Notes: generated by a model not told the origin, from the sequence alone. Positions 36,949-46,445 are shown, counted from the stretch's first letter. The stretch is 64,000 nucleotides of DNA from Candidatus Poribacteria bacterium (GCA_958295945.1 OY282386.1:558001-622000), one strand, 5' to 3'. Program-made: numbers and translations.

Positions 36949-37842
36949 TTAATCGGTTACTCCAATTTCCTGTGAGTCTGTTTTAATCTCATAACTTTTC
37001 AATTCAAAACTGGTAACTTCATCAGTAGTCTCACCGTTGCTAATATATTTTACAATACCAACATTTGGGGCTAACCATAATGTGGAAACTGATTCTTGTA
37101 GCTGCTGAGTCGGTATTAACTGCTTTATCTGTGGTGGAAGAGTCGTATCTGTAGATGATAATGTCCTGTATTCAATTTTTATGCAATCATCAAACTTTCC
37201 AGCTTCTGTCTCAACTGATTCTTTCCCAACTACTTTGCCTCTCTCTTCAAAACTGGTCGTAGATACAATAGATTTAAGTTCTTCTGGAGGATCAACTGCC
37301 GCACCACTTATATCCATAGACATGTTTACCTTTACTTCTAATTCCATTGCAATCCATTCTTCATTATAGGTAATCGGTATGGGAAAAAGATAGAAATAAT
37401 CTTGGGCAGTAGGAGTGACAGTGTAATCAAATTCAATAGTAACATCAGGAGGGAGTTGTTCGGCAATCAAAATACGCATAGATGCAATCGTTTCATCAAG
37501 TTTCTGGCTGAGGATAGATTTGGTTGCAGTTTCTATATCATCCCCGACATATAATGCAACCCACTTCTCTCCAATATTATATAGAGATGGATGCAACAGA
37601 TACTGATATTTTTCCAGATCCTCAATTTCAGGTTGATATGAAAATGCATGATAAGTCATACCGTCTATATTCTTATCTTCAACAGCAGTTCGTGTTAATT
37701 CGTTTCCATCTTGATCAACATACACCCACGTACTACCAACTGAATTGGGGAAGTAAAGTCTTGCCGATTCTTTACCCAATGACAAAACACTTATGCCGAA
37801 AATGAGTAATAGTGTAAATAATGACCGAAATACTCTAAACAA
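36949..37842 (-). CDS. secreted array protein 1 (YFP-GS-WVY domain), first of array
   Basis: 297 residues starting at TTG 37842 behind AGGAGG, with signal FTLLLIFGISVLSLG. YFPNSVGSTWVYVDQDGNE, NEEWIAM, EAGKFDDCIKIEYRT, LAPNVGIVKY and FELKSYEIKT match the other copies. It is the promoter-proximal member: a near-consensus promoter lies at 37878-37906, so it probably leads a transcript that runs through the array toward hemB. An inserted repeat sits between it and protein 2. Confidence 0.76.
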   Translation of the reverse strand: MFRVFRSLFTLLLIFGISVLSLGKESARLYFPNSVGSTWVYVDQDGNELTRTAVEDKNIDGMTYHAFSYQPEIEDLEKYQYLLHPSLYNIGEKWVALYVGDDIETATKSILSQKLDETIASMRILIAEQLPPDVTIEFDYTVTPTAQDYFYLFPIPITYNEEWIAMELEVKVNMSMDISGAAVDPPEELKSIVSTTSFEERGKVVGKESVETEAGKFDDCIKIEYRTLSSTDTTLPPQIKQLIPTQQLQESVSTLWLAPNVGIVKYISNGETTDEVTSFELKSYEIKTDSQEIGVTD

Positions 37843-37877
37843 TTATTATTCCTCCTGAAAATAAACATCACCTATTT

Positions 37878-37906
37878 AGTATACACTAACATACTGCCTA
37901 TATCAA
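37878..37906 (-). promoter_or_regulatory. strong sigma-70-type promoter of the secreted-protein array
   Basis: On the minus strand: TTGATA, 17-base spacer, TATACT, 36 bases before the TTG start of array protein 1. Confidence 0.65.
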
Positions 37907-37969
37907 GGAAATTAATGGAGTGGTGAAGGGTTATTTCGTATTAATCTTTTCTTAACTCCTACTAAATCC

Positions 37970-38240
37970 CAAAGGCGGTAGGTGCGGTTTCCTAACCAAT
38001 GCAGAATACCACACGGGGAATGCCTAAATGAAGATTGATTTATTAATCGGGTAATCTTAATCACCCAAAACTTGTAGGCGCGCTTTCTAAGCGCGCTGGA
38101 CATATCTCTTTGAAATTCTCGATACTCCTCTGAAACAGCAACATTTGTTTCCAACCACGATATTGTTGGAGTGGTTTCTAACCACGATATTTACATCATA
38201 GGAGTTGTTTCCAACCACGATTATGCTTTTTACATCGTAT
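37970..38240. repeat. cluster of short palindromic repeats in a 930-base gap
   Basis: The gap between the array and the ISAs1 element has no credible gene. It has GGCGGTAGGTGCGGTTTCC (37972), the palindrome GCGCGCTTTCTAAGCGCGC (38078-38096), and three or four degenerate copies of TTTCCAACCACGAT at 38149, 38175 and 38209, spaced 26 and 34 bases. The rest, 38260-38750, is AT-rich with no feature I recognise. Confidence 0.55.
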
Positions 38241-38756
38241 GCGTGACTTCCAAACCAATATTACAGGTCTTGACTCAAATCATCTGCGTTACAAACCCTT
38301 ACAACATCGGAGCAGCTCATCTTAACAATGGCACTTAGAACCATCAGACTCATAATCCTGAAAATCTACTAAACCTGAAAATCCTGGTTCAGACAACAAA
38401 AATATCGACCTATTGGTAAACACTTATGTTAACACAATACAACAATAAATTATACATATCAAGAAACCAACAAAATAAATGCAAAAACGTACTGCTTGAA
38501 AAAAATAAAATTTACACAAATTCGCACAAAAATTACTAAAATACCAAGACACAGACTGGATTTACAGCACCGTACCGAAACTGTACCAAGACCGGACCTT
38601 AAAACAGAAAACTGCATAATACGGTCCGGTTTCAAAGAAGTATAGAATCAAGGATTGGACAAGAAAAACACAATGAATATGTCATCAGGTGGGTTCGTAA
38701 GATGTTGTACTGAAATGAAAAATGGACTGAAGTGATAAAAACTATACGCTTTCTGA

Positions 38757-40082
38757 TAAGGCAGGGTTATTTAGTTTTAAAAACACTCAGTTATCAATTT
38801 AACTGCGAGTAAAGGTTTTGAAGCATAATATCTTATCTTGTCAGCAATACGTGTAACGCCATCAAATCGCAGGACTGCTAAAGCTGCATTTCGCAAAGCA
38901 GCCATAGTTTGTGGAATAGCCCCCGTTCGGACAGATGATGCGTCTTCTCCAAGTTGCGTCCCGCGCATCCAATGCGACTTGTTCTCTATTGACCAATGCC
39001 CACGGTGTAGTTCAAGTAAGCGTTCGGCAGAGGCTTCTTCAGGTGTCAGACTTGTCCTACCATAGTTGACTTTGGTTGTTTCTTCTTCTGTATTTGGGTT
39101 TTTGCGAATATAACGATATTGAATTACCTGTTCTGTGCCTGGCCAGTCCAGATATTCGTTGAGACTTGAGCTTGCTTTCAAACACCTTGTCTCAAGTCTC
39201 CCATGTGATTTTTCACAAGTCTGGTGATTGTCCATAGGGTCTCCCAATAGAGGATGTGTCGCATTCTCAGAAAGCGTGTCCGGAACGTCTTGAAAGAGTT
39301 TTTGGATCTCATCATAAAGGTCCGGGGGGTTCTTTTTGACAGGGAGCATATAATCTCCATTACCCTCTATGATGGCGTGGCAGAAAGTTTTCTGTGTCAA
39401 AAGTGCGTCTGTTGTGATGACTGGACCACTCACATCAAAGTTCTTAAGGATCTCTGTTGAGATCGGTATTTCGTTGGTTTTGTCGCTGACACCTTGTTGT
39501 GTCAGTGTAACCCCTAACTCATGAGAAACAACGGAGAGTAAATGGCTTATTGTCGCACCACTTTTCTTGCTGGCACGCATCGTTGGACCGTCTATAGCGA
39601 CTGTGTCAAGACACCCTTCTAAATCAGGTTGACTTGGACAAACGTCTTCTACCCAGTTTGTCCAAGTCTTTTCAACAGCATCCGCATCTAAAACTTTTAG
39701 CACATTATGTCCCGTTGCGGCACAAGGTGATGTCTTGTGTGTCCAACCGAGTGCTTGGACGAGGACAGGTTGTGACCGTGCCCAAGTTGCAGTGGAGGTA
39801 TATCCTTTATGTCCAGACATAAGACCAATAATGATAAGTCCGAGGATTGAGTTCAACGGGTGTCGTTTTCCTTTTTCGTTGCGCGGGTCTTGGATTTCTG
39901 CTAATCTATCTAACAAGTGTCGAGAGTTTTTCTCTGGCATTTTTCACCTCAAAGGTCCAGTTTTTTAAGGTGAAGTCCAGCAGATATAGCGTGAAAGATC
40001 ACGCTATATCTGCATTACCAAAAATATTAACGCTTGTGATAAGAAACGACTAAAATACCTAAAACTAAATAACCCTGCCTTA
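38757..40082. mobile_element. ISAs1-family insertion sequence
   Basis: Perfect 22-bp inverted repeats (TAAGGCAGGGTTATTTAGTTTT; 38757-38778 and 40061-40082) bound one intact transposase. The core ends CAGGGTTATTTAG fit ISAs1 elements. I see no clear target duplication, so the copy is probably old or recombined. Confidence 0.88.
38777..39940 (-). CDS. ISAs1-family transposase
   Basis: 387 residues, complete. DDE-type: IQDPRNEKGKRHPLNSIL at the N-terminus, the catalytic Asp in VAIDGPTMRA, VITTDALLTQK, and Glu in WSIENKSHWMRG. The C-terminus NAALAVLRFDG matches ISAs1 family. Its stop codon overlaps the first bases of the inverted repeat, as in compact elements. No frameshift is visible, so the element may still be active. 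Confidence 0.92.
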   Translation of the reverse strand: MPEKNSRHLLDRLAEIQDPRNEKGKRHPLNSILGLIIIGLMSGHKGYTSTATWARSQPVLVQALGWTHKTSPCAATGHNVLKVLDADAVEKTWTNWVEDVCPSQPDLEGCLDTVAIDGPTMRASKKSGATISHLLSVVSHELGVTLTQQGVSDKTNEIPISTEILKNFDVSGPVITTDALLTQKTFCHAIIEGNGDYMLPVKKNPPDLYDEIQKLFQDVPDTLSENATHPLLGDPMDNHQTCEKSHGRLETRCLKASSSLNEYLDWPGTEQVIQYRYIRKNPNTEEETTKVNYGRTSLTPEEASAERLLELHRGHWSIENKSHWMRGTQLGEDASSVRTGAIPQTMAALRNAALAVLRFDGVTRIADKIRYYASKPLLAVKLITECF

Positions 40083-40095
40083 GAAGATGTTTTTA

Positions 40096-40124
40096 TTGTC
40101 AGAATTAGAAATAAATGGTATACT
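40096..40124 (+). promoter_or_regulatory. sigma-70-type promoter of the aldo/keto reductase
   Basis: TTGTCA, 17-base spacer, TATACT, 36 bases before the ATG at 40161, just outside the ISAs1 element. Confidence 0.65.
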
Positions 40125-40160
40125 TGCATAAGTTCCAAATTGTCTATAGGAGGATTAAAG

Positions 40161-40934
40161 ATGGAAATAGTAGCACTTGGGAAGATAGGTTTAGATGTTT
40201 CACGTCTTTCAATTGGCACAGGATCAAACGGATGGAATGGTCGTTCAAATCAGACAGATTTAGGGTTTGAAGCACTACGTGACCTCTTGCTTTTTGCCCA
40301 CGAAAATGGCATTACGTTTTGGGATTCGGCTGACCAGTATGGTAGCCACCCCCATATAAAAGAAGCACTCAAACATGTGCCACGTAGTAGTGTAACCATT
40401 ACAACGAAAACTGTATCACGCACAAGAGAAGAAGTAGAAGCAGATGTTAAACGATTCCTAAAAGAGATAGATTCGGACTATGTGGATATTGTCCTACTGC
40501 ATTGTCTCACACAAGTTGATTGGCCGGCTCGGTATCCAGATGCAATGGAAGCACTTACTCGGTGTAAAGAACAAGGATTGATTCGTGCACACGGTGTTTC
40601 TTGTCATGATTTCGGAGCATTCCAAACATCAGCAATGACAGACTGGGTAGAAGTCGTATTAGCACGGATTAATCATTCAGGTGTTCAGATGGATGCATCA
40701 CCCCCAGATGTCATCAGAACGATGGAACAGATGGCTTTTGTCGGAAAAGGAATCTACGGCATGAAAGTCTTAGGTATGGGTAAATTGGCAAAAGATGCTG
40801 AGAGCCAACGCGATGCTATTGAGTTTGTGATGGGTTTGCCGTGTGTTCATGCAATGACAATCGGTATGACATCCCGCGCAGAAGTGGAAGCAAATGTAAA
40901 AGTTGTAAACGATTTATCGGAACAGTCTATGTAA
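40161..40934 (+). CDS. aldo/keto reductase
   Basis: 257 residues starting at ATG 40161, because AGGAGG lies 8 bases upstream; the longer frame from 40140 includes that site inside the coding region. A TIM-barrel AKR: LSIGTGSNGW, FWDSADQYGSH with the catalytic Asp and Tyr, TTKT around the Lys, and VDIVLLHCLT with His. It lacks a clear C-terminal NADPH loop, so it may be a short AKR-like enzyme. Followed by a long hairpin. Substrate unknown. Confidence 0.88.
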   Translation: MEIVALGKIGLDVSRLSIGTGSNGWNGRSNQTDLGFEALRDLLLFAHENGITFWDSADQYGSHPHIKEALKHVPRSSVTITTKTVSRTREEVEADVKRFLKEIDSDYVDIVLLHCLTQVDWPARYPDAMEALTRCKEQGLIRAHGVSCHDFGAFQTSAMTDWVEVVLARINHSGVQMDASPPDVIRTMEQMAFVGKGIYGMKVLGMGKLAKDAESQRDAIEFVMGLPCVHAMTIGMTSRAEVEANVKVVNDLSEQSM

Positions 40935-40954
40935 TATGGTTCTATAATATTTTG

Positions 40955-40996
40955 GCGCGAGATATCCTACCTTAATCTAAGTGTAGGTACTCGCGC
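40955..40996 (+). terminator. two-tier hairpin terminator after aldo/keto reductase
   Basis: GCGCGAG pairs with CTCGCGC, and CCTAC with GTAGG inside it; a short TGTTTCTT follows. Likely an intrinsic terminator. Confidence 0.55.
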
Positions 40997-41034
40997 TGTT
41001 TCTTATGATATGCAGCAGAAATGAGAGTGACTCC

Positions 41035-42480
41035 ATGGACAAATATGAAATAGTAATTGGTTTGGAAATACACGCAGAATTATGCACAAATAGTAAGTTA
41101 TTCTGTAACTGTGCTTATACTTTCGGTGCCTCAGCAAATGATTGCACTTGTCCAATCTGTCTAGGCATGCCAGGAACGCTACCTGTTATCAATAAACGTG
41201 CGTTAGAGTTTGCTGTCCGCGCAGGTTTAGCAATGAATTGTGAAATAACAAAATACAGCAAATTTGACAGGAAAAACTATTTTTATCCAGATCTACCCAA
41301 AAACTATCAGATTTCGCAATACGATCTACCACTATGTATGCATGGCAAGGTCACCTATGACTTTGATGGACAGCAGAAAACCGTGGCACTCCGTAGAATT
41401 CACCTCGAAGAGGATGCTGGAAAGTCCATACATGCTGAAGTCACAGGCGATCCAAATCGTAGTTTTATGGATTTCAACCGGGCAGGGGTTCCACTAATGG
41501 AAATTGTAAGTGAACCAGAAATCCATTCACCAGAAGAAGCGATTGCCTATTGTCGTGCGGTTAAAGAGATTTTGGAATATATTGAGGTGAGTGATTGCAA
41601 TATGGAGGAAGGTAGTTTACGTTGTGAACCGAACATTTCACTGCGTCCAAAAGGGAGTACAGAATTAGGAACGCGAACTGAGATAAAAAACAAAAACTCA
41701 TTCCAAGAACTCCTGGATGCAATGGATTACGAGGTAAAACGGCAGGCACGCATCCTTGATTCTGGTGGTGAGGTAGTCCAAGAAACACTTCTATTTGACA
41801 CAAAGACTGGTAAGACAGTCGCAATGCGCGGGAAAGAAGAAGCAGATGACTACCGATATTTTCCTGAACCCGATTTAGTCCATATTCAGATAGATGATGA
41901 ATTGGTCGCAGAAATACAACCGACTCTACCAGAACTACCTGCTTCTCGTCGTAACCGGTTTATTGCTGATTATGACATCTCACAAGAGAATGCTGAATTT
42001 CTAACAACAACACGCCAAGTTGCTGATTTCTTTGATGAAGCTGTTCAACTCAGTGGTGAACCGTCAATCTGTGCGAACTGGATAATGGGAGATCTATCAC
42101 GATTATTGAACACTGCAGAAATTGAGATACAAGAATCTAAAATCACGCCTGCACATATTAGTGAACTCATACAGTTGATAAGCGACAATACTATCAGTGG
42201 GAAGATCGCTAAATCTGTGTTAGACGATGCCTTTGAAACTGGAAAGATGCCGAAACAAATTGTTGAAGAAAAGGGTATGGCACAGATAACCGATACTTAT
42301 GAGATAGAAGCGATTGTGATGCAGGTGATTGAGCAAAACCCTGGTCCAGCCCAAGATGTTCGTGATGGAACAAAAAAGGCAATTGGCTTTCTTGTAGGTC
42401 AAGTCATGAAAGCAACGCAAGGCAAAGCAAATCCCCAGCTTGTCAATCAGATCTTGTCACGGGTTCTATCAGAAGATTAA
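41035..42480 (+). CDS. gatB: Asp-tRNA(Asn)/Glu-tRNA(Gln) amidotransferase subunit B
   Basis: 481 residues from ATG 41035 (MDKYEIVIGLEIHAEL); the upstream ATG at 41005 would add 10 unlikely residues. GatB kinase domain: GLEIHAEL, CNCAY...CTCPICLGMPG (the Zn cysteines), RKNYFYPDLPKNYQISQYD and DFNRAGVPLMEIVSEP. The C-terminal Yqey-like tail ends the protein. GatCAB amidates mischarged Glu-tRNA(Gln) or Asp-tRNA(Asn), so this organism lacks, or supplements, GlnRS/AsnRS. gatA and gatC are not in the window. Confidence 0.96.
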   Translation: MDKYEIVIGLEIHAELCTNSKLFCNCAYTFGASANDCTCPICLGMPGTLPVINKRALEFAVRAGLAMNCEITKYSKFDRKNYFYPDLPKNYQISQYDLPLCMHGKVTYDFDGQQKTVALRRIHLEEDAGKSIHAEVTGDPNRSFMDFNRAGVPLMEIVSEPEIHSPEEAIAYCRAVKEILEYIEVSDCNMEEGSLRCEPNISLRPKGSTELGTRTEIKNKNSFQELLDAMDYEVKRQARILDSGGEVVQETLLFDTKTGKTVAMRGKEEADDYRYFPEPDLVHIQIDDELVAEIQPTLPELPASRRNRFIADYDISQENAEFLTTTRQVADFFDEAVQLSGEPSICANWIMGDLSRLLNTAEIEIQESKITPAHISELIQLISDNTISGKIAKSVLDDAFETGKMPKQIVEEKGMAQITDTYEIEAIVMQVIEQNPGPAQDVRDGTKKAIGFLVGQVMKATQGKANPQLVNQILSRVLSED

Positions 42481-42509
42481 GACATCATGGATATGAAACA
42501 GGAGAGTAT

Positions 42510-43286
42510 ATGAAAAAAACATCCCACACAGACGAGGAACTTACACTATTTCCTAATACAGCAGATAGCCTTAAGAGCAATGTATTCTCAACTGAACGAG
42601 TTGTAGAATGTCCTCCGATAGAATTACCTGATTGTCTGAAACCGAACAAAAGGCTAAAGATGGACGGTCTTCAGTTTCTATCACATCTACCTCCAGAATC
42701 TGCCCCAGTTGCGTTTCTTGATCCACAGTACAGAGGTGTACTGGACAAAATGAATTACGGCAATGAAGGAAAAAGCAGAGAGAAACGCAGGTCTGCATTG
42801 ATGCAAATGTCCGAAGAACTAATTACAGAATTCATACATGGCATTGACAATGTGCTTATTCCTTCTGGACATCTTTTTCTATGGATGGATAAGTTTCATC
42901 TATGTCAAGGGTTCAAGACATGGTTTGAAGGCACAGCGTTAGACATTGTTGACTTAATCGTTTGGAATAAAGATAGGTTCGGCATGGGGTACCGATCCAG
43001 ACGAGTGTGTGAATATTGTGTTGTGCTACAGAAGCATCCACGTAAGGCAAAAGGGGTTTGGAAAATACATAACATTCGCGATGTCTGGCTTGAAAAAACG
43101 AAAACAAAGGAACATCCGCATCAGAAACCTATCGGTTTACAGGCTGAGCTTATTGCTGCTGTCAGCAATGAAGGTGATTATGTGATTGATCCCGCAGCCG
43201 GTTCCTTTTCTGTCATGGAAGCAGCACTCTCAAAAGGACGAAATTTCATTGGATGTGATTTGGAAAAATATGGTGGCAGAATCTGA
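42510..43286 (+). CDS. DNA methyltransferase 1 of the restriction-modification locus
   Basis: 258 residues behind AGGAGAG. Motif IV FLDPQYRGVLD (about 70) precedes motif I DPAAGSFSVMEAAL (about 230), a beta-type order; HPHQKPIGLQ corresponds to motif X. The family usually methylates N4-cytosine or N6-adenine. First gene of a three-gene unit with the restriction enzyme and methyltransferase 2, 80 bases ahead of the former. Two methylases fit a BcnI-like system, where each strand has its own. Confidence 0.88.
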   Translation: MKKTSHTDEELTLFPNTADSLKSNVFSTERVVECPPIELPDCLKPNKRLKMDGLQFLSHLPPESAPVAFLDPQYRGVLDKMNYGNEGKSREKRRSALMQMSEELITEFIHGIDNVLIPSGHLFLWMDKFHLCQGFKTWFEGTALDIVDLIVWNKDRFGMGYRSRRVCEYCVVLQKHPRKAKGVWKIHNIRDVWLEKTKTKEHPHQKPIGLQAELIAAVSNEGDYVIDPAAGSFSVMEAALSKGRNFIGCDLEKYGGRI

Positions 43287-43366
43287 TGTAATATCTCAAG
43301 TAACATTCCTACTGATTTCCAAGCAGGAATAAATTTCATGAAATTGGTATTAGGGGAGAGTACCTG

Positions 43367-44056
43367 ATGGATATATCTGAATTAAAAAACAAACTGTCTG
43401 ATATTAAAAGGATGGGATATGTTGTTACCAAACGGAAAGGAAATACTGGTATTGGTTATACGCTTGAAACCTTACTTGGAGTAAAGGAAAATAATCTGAA
43501 AATGCCAGATTTTGATAATATTGAGTTGAAATCTCAACGAAATTCCGCTTCTAACCGAGTAACCATGTTTACCTTTAATCGTGGGGTTTGGAAAATCAAA
43601 CAACGAGAATTGATCGAGAAATACGGTTATATAGATACAAATGACCGTCCCTCTCTTTACTGCACAGTTGATACACGAGTGAACAATCAGGGGCTTTTTG
43701 TCAAAGTAGAACACGAAAATGTTAGACTCTATCACTTAGATGGGAATCTAAGTGCTGAGTGGATGGGTGAACGACTAATTGAAACTTTCAGAGAAAAGAT
43801 GCCCGCGTTAGTTGTTGTTTATGCAGACACTCGTATCAATTCAGATGAGAAAGAGGAATTCTGGTACAACGGAGCATTTTTCTTGACTCAACCAAATGAG
43901 GATAATTTGTTGGATTTAATCAGGCAAGATATAATTATTGTTGATGTGCGAATGCATCTGAAGAATAATAAAACCGTAAGAAACCATGGTACAGGATTTA
44001 GAATTGATGAAAAACACCTTAATCTTTGCTTTAGCAATCGGGAACAGTTAATATGA
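43367..44056 (+). CDS. type II restriction endonuclease, MvaI/BcnI family
   Basis: 229 residues. The N-terminal half has GNTGIGYTLETLLGVKENN followed by MPDFDNIELKSQR (about 45-57), the D...E-x-K metal site of this monomeric nuclease family, and TMFTFNRGVW after it. MvaI cuts CC/WGG and BcnI CC/SGG, so a CCNGG-type site is likely, but the base at the centre cannot be predicted. ATGA overlap with methyltransferase 2 couples their translation. Confidence 0.85.
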   Translation: MDISELKNKLSDIKRMGYVVTKRKGNTGIGYTLETLLGVKENNLKMPDFDNIELKSQRNSASNRVTMFTFNRGVWKIKQRELIEKYGYIDTNDRPSLYCTVDTRVNNQGLFVKVEHENVRLYHLDGNLSAEWMGERLIETFREKMPALVVVYADTRINSDEKEEFWYNGAFFLTQPNEDNLLDLIRQDIIIVDVRMHLKNNKTVRNHGTGFRIDEKHLNLCFSNREQLI

Positions 44057-45318
44057 ATGCAGATACTCAAAAATATAAAGATGAATCTTGGGATTTCAGA
44101 TCAGCAAATACCAAAGAATATACCCATTGCTTTCACACATATCCCGCAATGATGATCCCACAGATAGCAAGAAGGTTGTTAAATGAGTATGGGAGTGAAG
44201 GTCATTGGCTCCTGGATCCGTATTGTGGAACAGGTACTTCTCTTGTTGAGGCATCTCTGTTCGGTATGCACAGCGTTGGCTGCGACATCAATCCACTTGT
44301 ACGAATGATCGCAACTTCTAAAGTAACACCGATTTCTCTACAGCAACTTGATACTGAAATGAATAGAGTTAACGACTCTTTTTTTGAGATTGAGTTTGGA
44401 ACTGCCAAAATCCCAGAAACACCGATTCCAGCCATACCAAACATAGATTATTGGTTTTCTGATGAGGTAAAGAATTATCTTGCATACTTGTTATGTCAGA
44501 TTAACAAAGTGGAAAATGAACCAATCTGTAATTTCATGAAGGTTGCTTATTCAGAGACTGTGCGCGAGGTATCATACACAAGAACAAGCACATTCAAGTT
44601 GCATCGAATGCCATCAGAAAAACTGGAGAATTTCAATCCTGATGTATACGGTATCTATCGCAAAAAACTCAACAGAAATAGACAAGGTTTAATAGCATAT
44701 CTTGAAAAACGCAAAGATGTGGAAGCATCAATTTGTAATACCAATACCGTTGCGGGGGAACTCCCAATACCGCGCCCACTTGGCGGATATAATCTGGTGA
44801 TTACTTCTCCTCCTTATGGTGACTCGCAAACAACAGTTGCATACGGCCAATTTTCTCGTCTATCAGCAGAATGGATAGGTCTAAACAACGCACGTAAGAT
44901 TGATAGTATAGCAATGGGTGGACGACCATCAAAGAGGATTCTTGAAGATTCACCTGTGACAACTGCTATTGAGAAAATCCAAACAATAGATGAAAAGCGT
45001 TCACAAGATGTATCTGCATTTTACATTGATCTTGGACATAGCATAGGGACAGTTGTAAAAGTGCTATCACCACGTTCAACAATTTGCTATGTTGTAGGCA
45101 ACCGTAGGGTTAAAGATGTGCAACTGCCAACAGATGAATTTGTTATCTATGCATTTGGCAAACACGGGTTTTCACATAAGGAAACAATCGTTAGAAATAT
45201 ACCTAATAAACGGATGCCAAAAAAGAACAGTCCTACTAATGTTGCTGGTAAAACATCATCAACAATGAACGAAGAGAATATCGTAATATGTCAGAGAACG
45301 GATCACTCATGTCCGTAG
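44053..45318 (+). CDS. DNA methyltransferase 2 (N4-cytosine type)
   Basis: 421 residues. Motif I LDPYCGTGTSLVEA (about 54-67) precedes motif IV VITSPPYGDSQT (about 255), the reverse of methyltransferase 1. The SPPY form of motif IV is typical of N4-cytosine methylases, consistent with CCNGG-type protection. It starts inside the nuclease stop (ATGA). Its 3' end overlaps potA. Confidence 0.87.
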   Translation: MNADTQKYKDESWDFRSANTKEYTHCFHTYPAMMIPQIARRLLNEYGSEGHWLLDPYCGTGTSLVEASLFGMHSVGCDINPLVRMIATSKVTPISLQQLDTEMNRVNDSFFEIEFGTAKIPETPIPAIPNIDYWFSDEVKNYLAYLLCQINKVENEPICNFMKVAYSETVREVSYTRTSTFKLHRMPSEKLENFNPDVYGIYRKKLNRNRQGLIAYLEKRKDVEASICNTNTVAGELPIPRPLGGYNLVITSPPYGDSQTTVAYGQFSRLSAEWIGLNNARKIDSIAMGGRPSKRILEDSPVTTAIEKIQTIDEKRSQDVSAFYIDLGHSIGTVVKVLSPRSTICYVVGNRRVKDVQLPTDEFVIYAFGKHGFSHKETIVRNIPNKRMPKKNSPTNVAGKTSSTMNEENIVICQRTDHSCP

Positions 45319-46445
45319 GTCAGATAACCCTTTCATCAGTAACAAAAAAGTTCGGTGAGACTATTGCTGTTGACGATGTATCATTGCAAATAGAGGGTGG
45401 TGAGTTTTTTTCCTTGCTCGGTCCGAGTGGATGTGGCAAGACAACAACACTTCGGATTATAGGCGGATTCGTTTTTGCTGATGAAGGTGGAATCTATATA
45501 AACGAAGAATCGATGAAAGAAACGCCTCCCTATCGTAGACCTGTCAATACTGTCTTCCAAAACTACGCACTGTTCCCACACAAAACAGTTGCACAAAACA
45601 TTGCATTTGGATTGCAGATGAAAAAAATCTCAAAAGCAGAAATAGCAGATGCAGTGGAACGTTCACTTGATATGATTCAGTTGCATGGATACGCAGAACG
45701 GAAACCAGATGAACTCTCTGGTGGAGAGAGACAACGTGTTGCACTTGCACGTGCTTTAATAAACGAACCGACTATATTACTATTGGACGAACCGCTTTCA
45801 GCACTTGATTTGAAACTTAGAAAACAGATGCAGTTAGAACTCAAAGAACTACAACGAAAAGTTGGAATAACATTCGTGTATGTCACACATGATCAGGGAG
45901 AAGCATTGGCACTGTCAGATAGGATTGCAGTGATGAACGAAGGTAAGATATTACAAGTTGGAACACCTTCTGAAATCTATGATTCACCACAGAATCGTTT
46001 TGTAGCAGACTTTATTGGAACTTCCAATTTCTTTGAAGGTACAATTGTAAACTCAGATGGAATTTTGACTGAAATAGAGTCAACTACAGACCCATCATTT
46101 AAGTTTGTCAGTAAACATGCGGAGACCTTTCAGGTTGACACTGCAGTAACGGTTGTAGTTCGTCCAGAACGGATAATTATATCAACTGAACCAAATCAGA
46201 ATACACCAAATTGTTTATGTGGAATAATAGTGGATAACAGTTATCTTGGTAGAACAGTTCAATACACTGTGAAAACGGACTACCCAACACCAATTATTGT
46301 TAACCGACAATGGCAAGGCGTAGATACCTCATCTACCAGTAATGAACAGAGGACAGCCAATTCCAAATCACAACGTTTTCAACAAGACGATAAGGTCTAT
46401 TTGCATTGGATTCCTGAGAATGCGATTGTCCTACCAGCAGATTGA
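45288..46445 (+). CDS. potA: ABC transporter ATP-binding protein, PotA-like
   Basis: 385 residues. Walker A LGPSGCGKTTTLR, signature LSGGERQRVALARAL, Walker B ILLLDEPLSALD and the H-loop VYVTHDQGEALAL. A C-terminal TOBE domain follows (about 285-380). Most like spermidine/putrescine (PotA) or Fe/thiosulfate importers. No permease or binding protein follows, because the next gene runs the other way, so the partners lie elsewhere or are lost. It overlaps the methylase 3' end by 31 bases (10 if ATG 45309 is the start). Confidence 0.9.
   Translation: MSENGSLMSVGQITLSSVTKKFGETIAVDDVSLQIEGGEFFSLLGPSGCGKTTTLRIIGGFVFADEGGIYINEESMKETPPYRRPVNTVFQNYALFPHKTVAQNIAFGLQMKKISKAEIADAVERSLDMIQLHGYAERKPDELSGGERQRVALARALINEPTILLLDEPLSALDLKLRKQMQLELKELQRKVGITFVYVTHDQGEALALSDRIAVMNEGKILQVGTPSEIYDSPQNRFVADFIGTSNFFEGTIVNSDGILTEIESTTDPSFKFVSKHAETFQVDTAVTVVVRPERIIISTEPNQNTPNCLCGIIVDNSYLGRTVQYTVKTDYPTPIIVNRQWQGVDTSSTSNEQRTANSKSQRFQQDDKVYLHWIPENAIVLPAD

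Noticed and set aside
37912-38154. 80-codon minus-strand frame near the array
   Set aside because: Runs through known repeats (GCGCGC palindrome) and has no family similarity.
38149-38222. Possible CRISPR-like array of TTTCCAACCACGAT
   Set aside because: Spacing 26 then 34 bases, repeats degenerate and short, no cas genes in the window. Treated as short palindromic repeats.
38762-40077. Target-site duplication flanking the ISAs1 copy
   Set aside because: Left flank CTGATAAGG and right flank CCTTAGAAG are not direct repeats, so I do not claim one.
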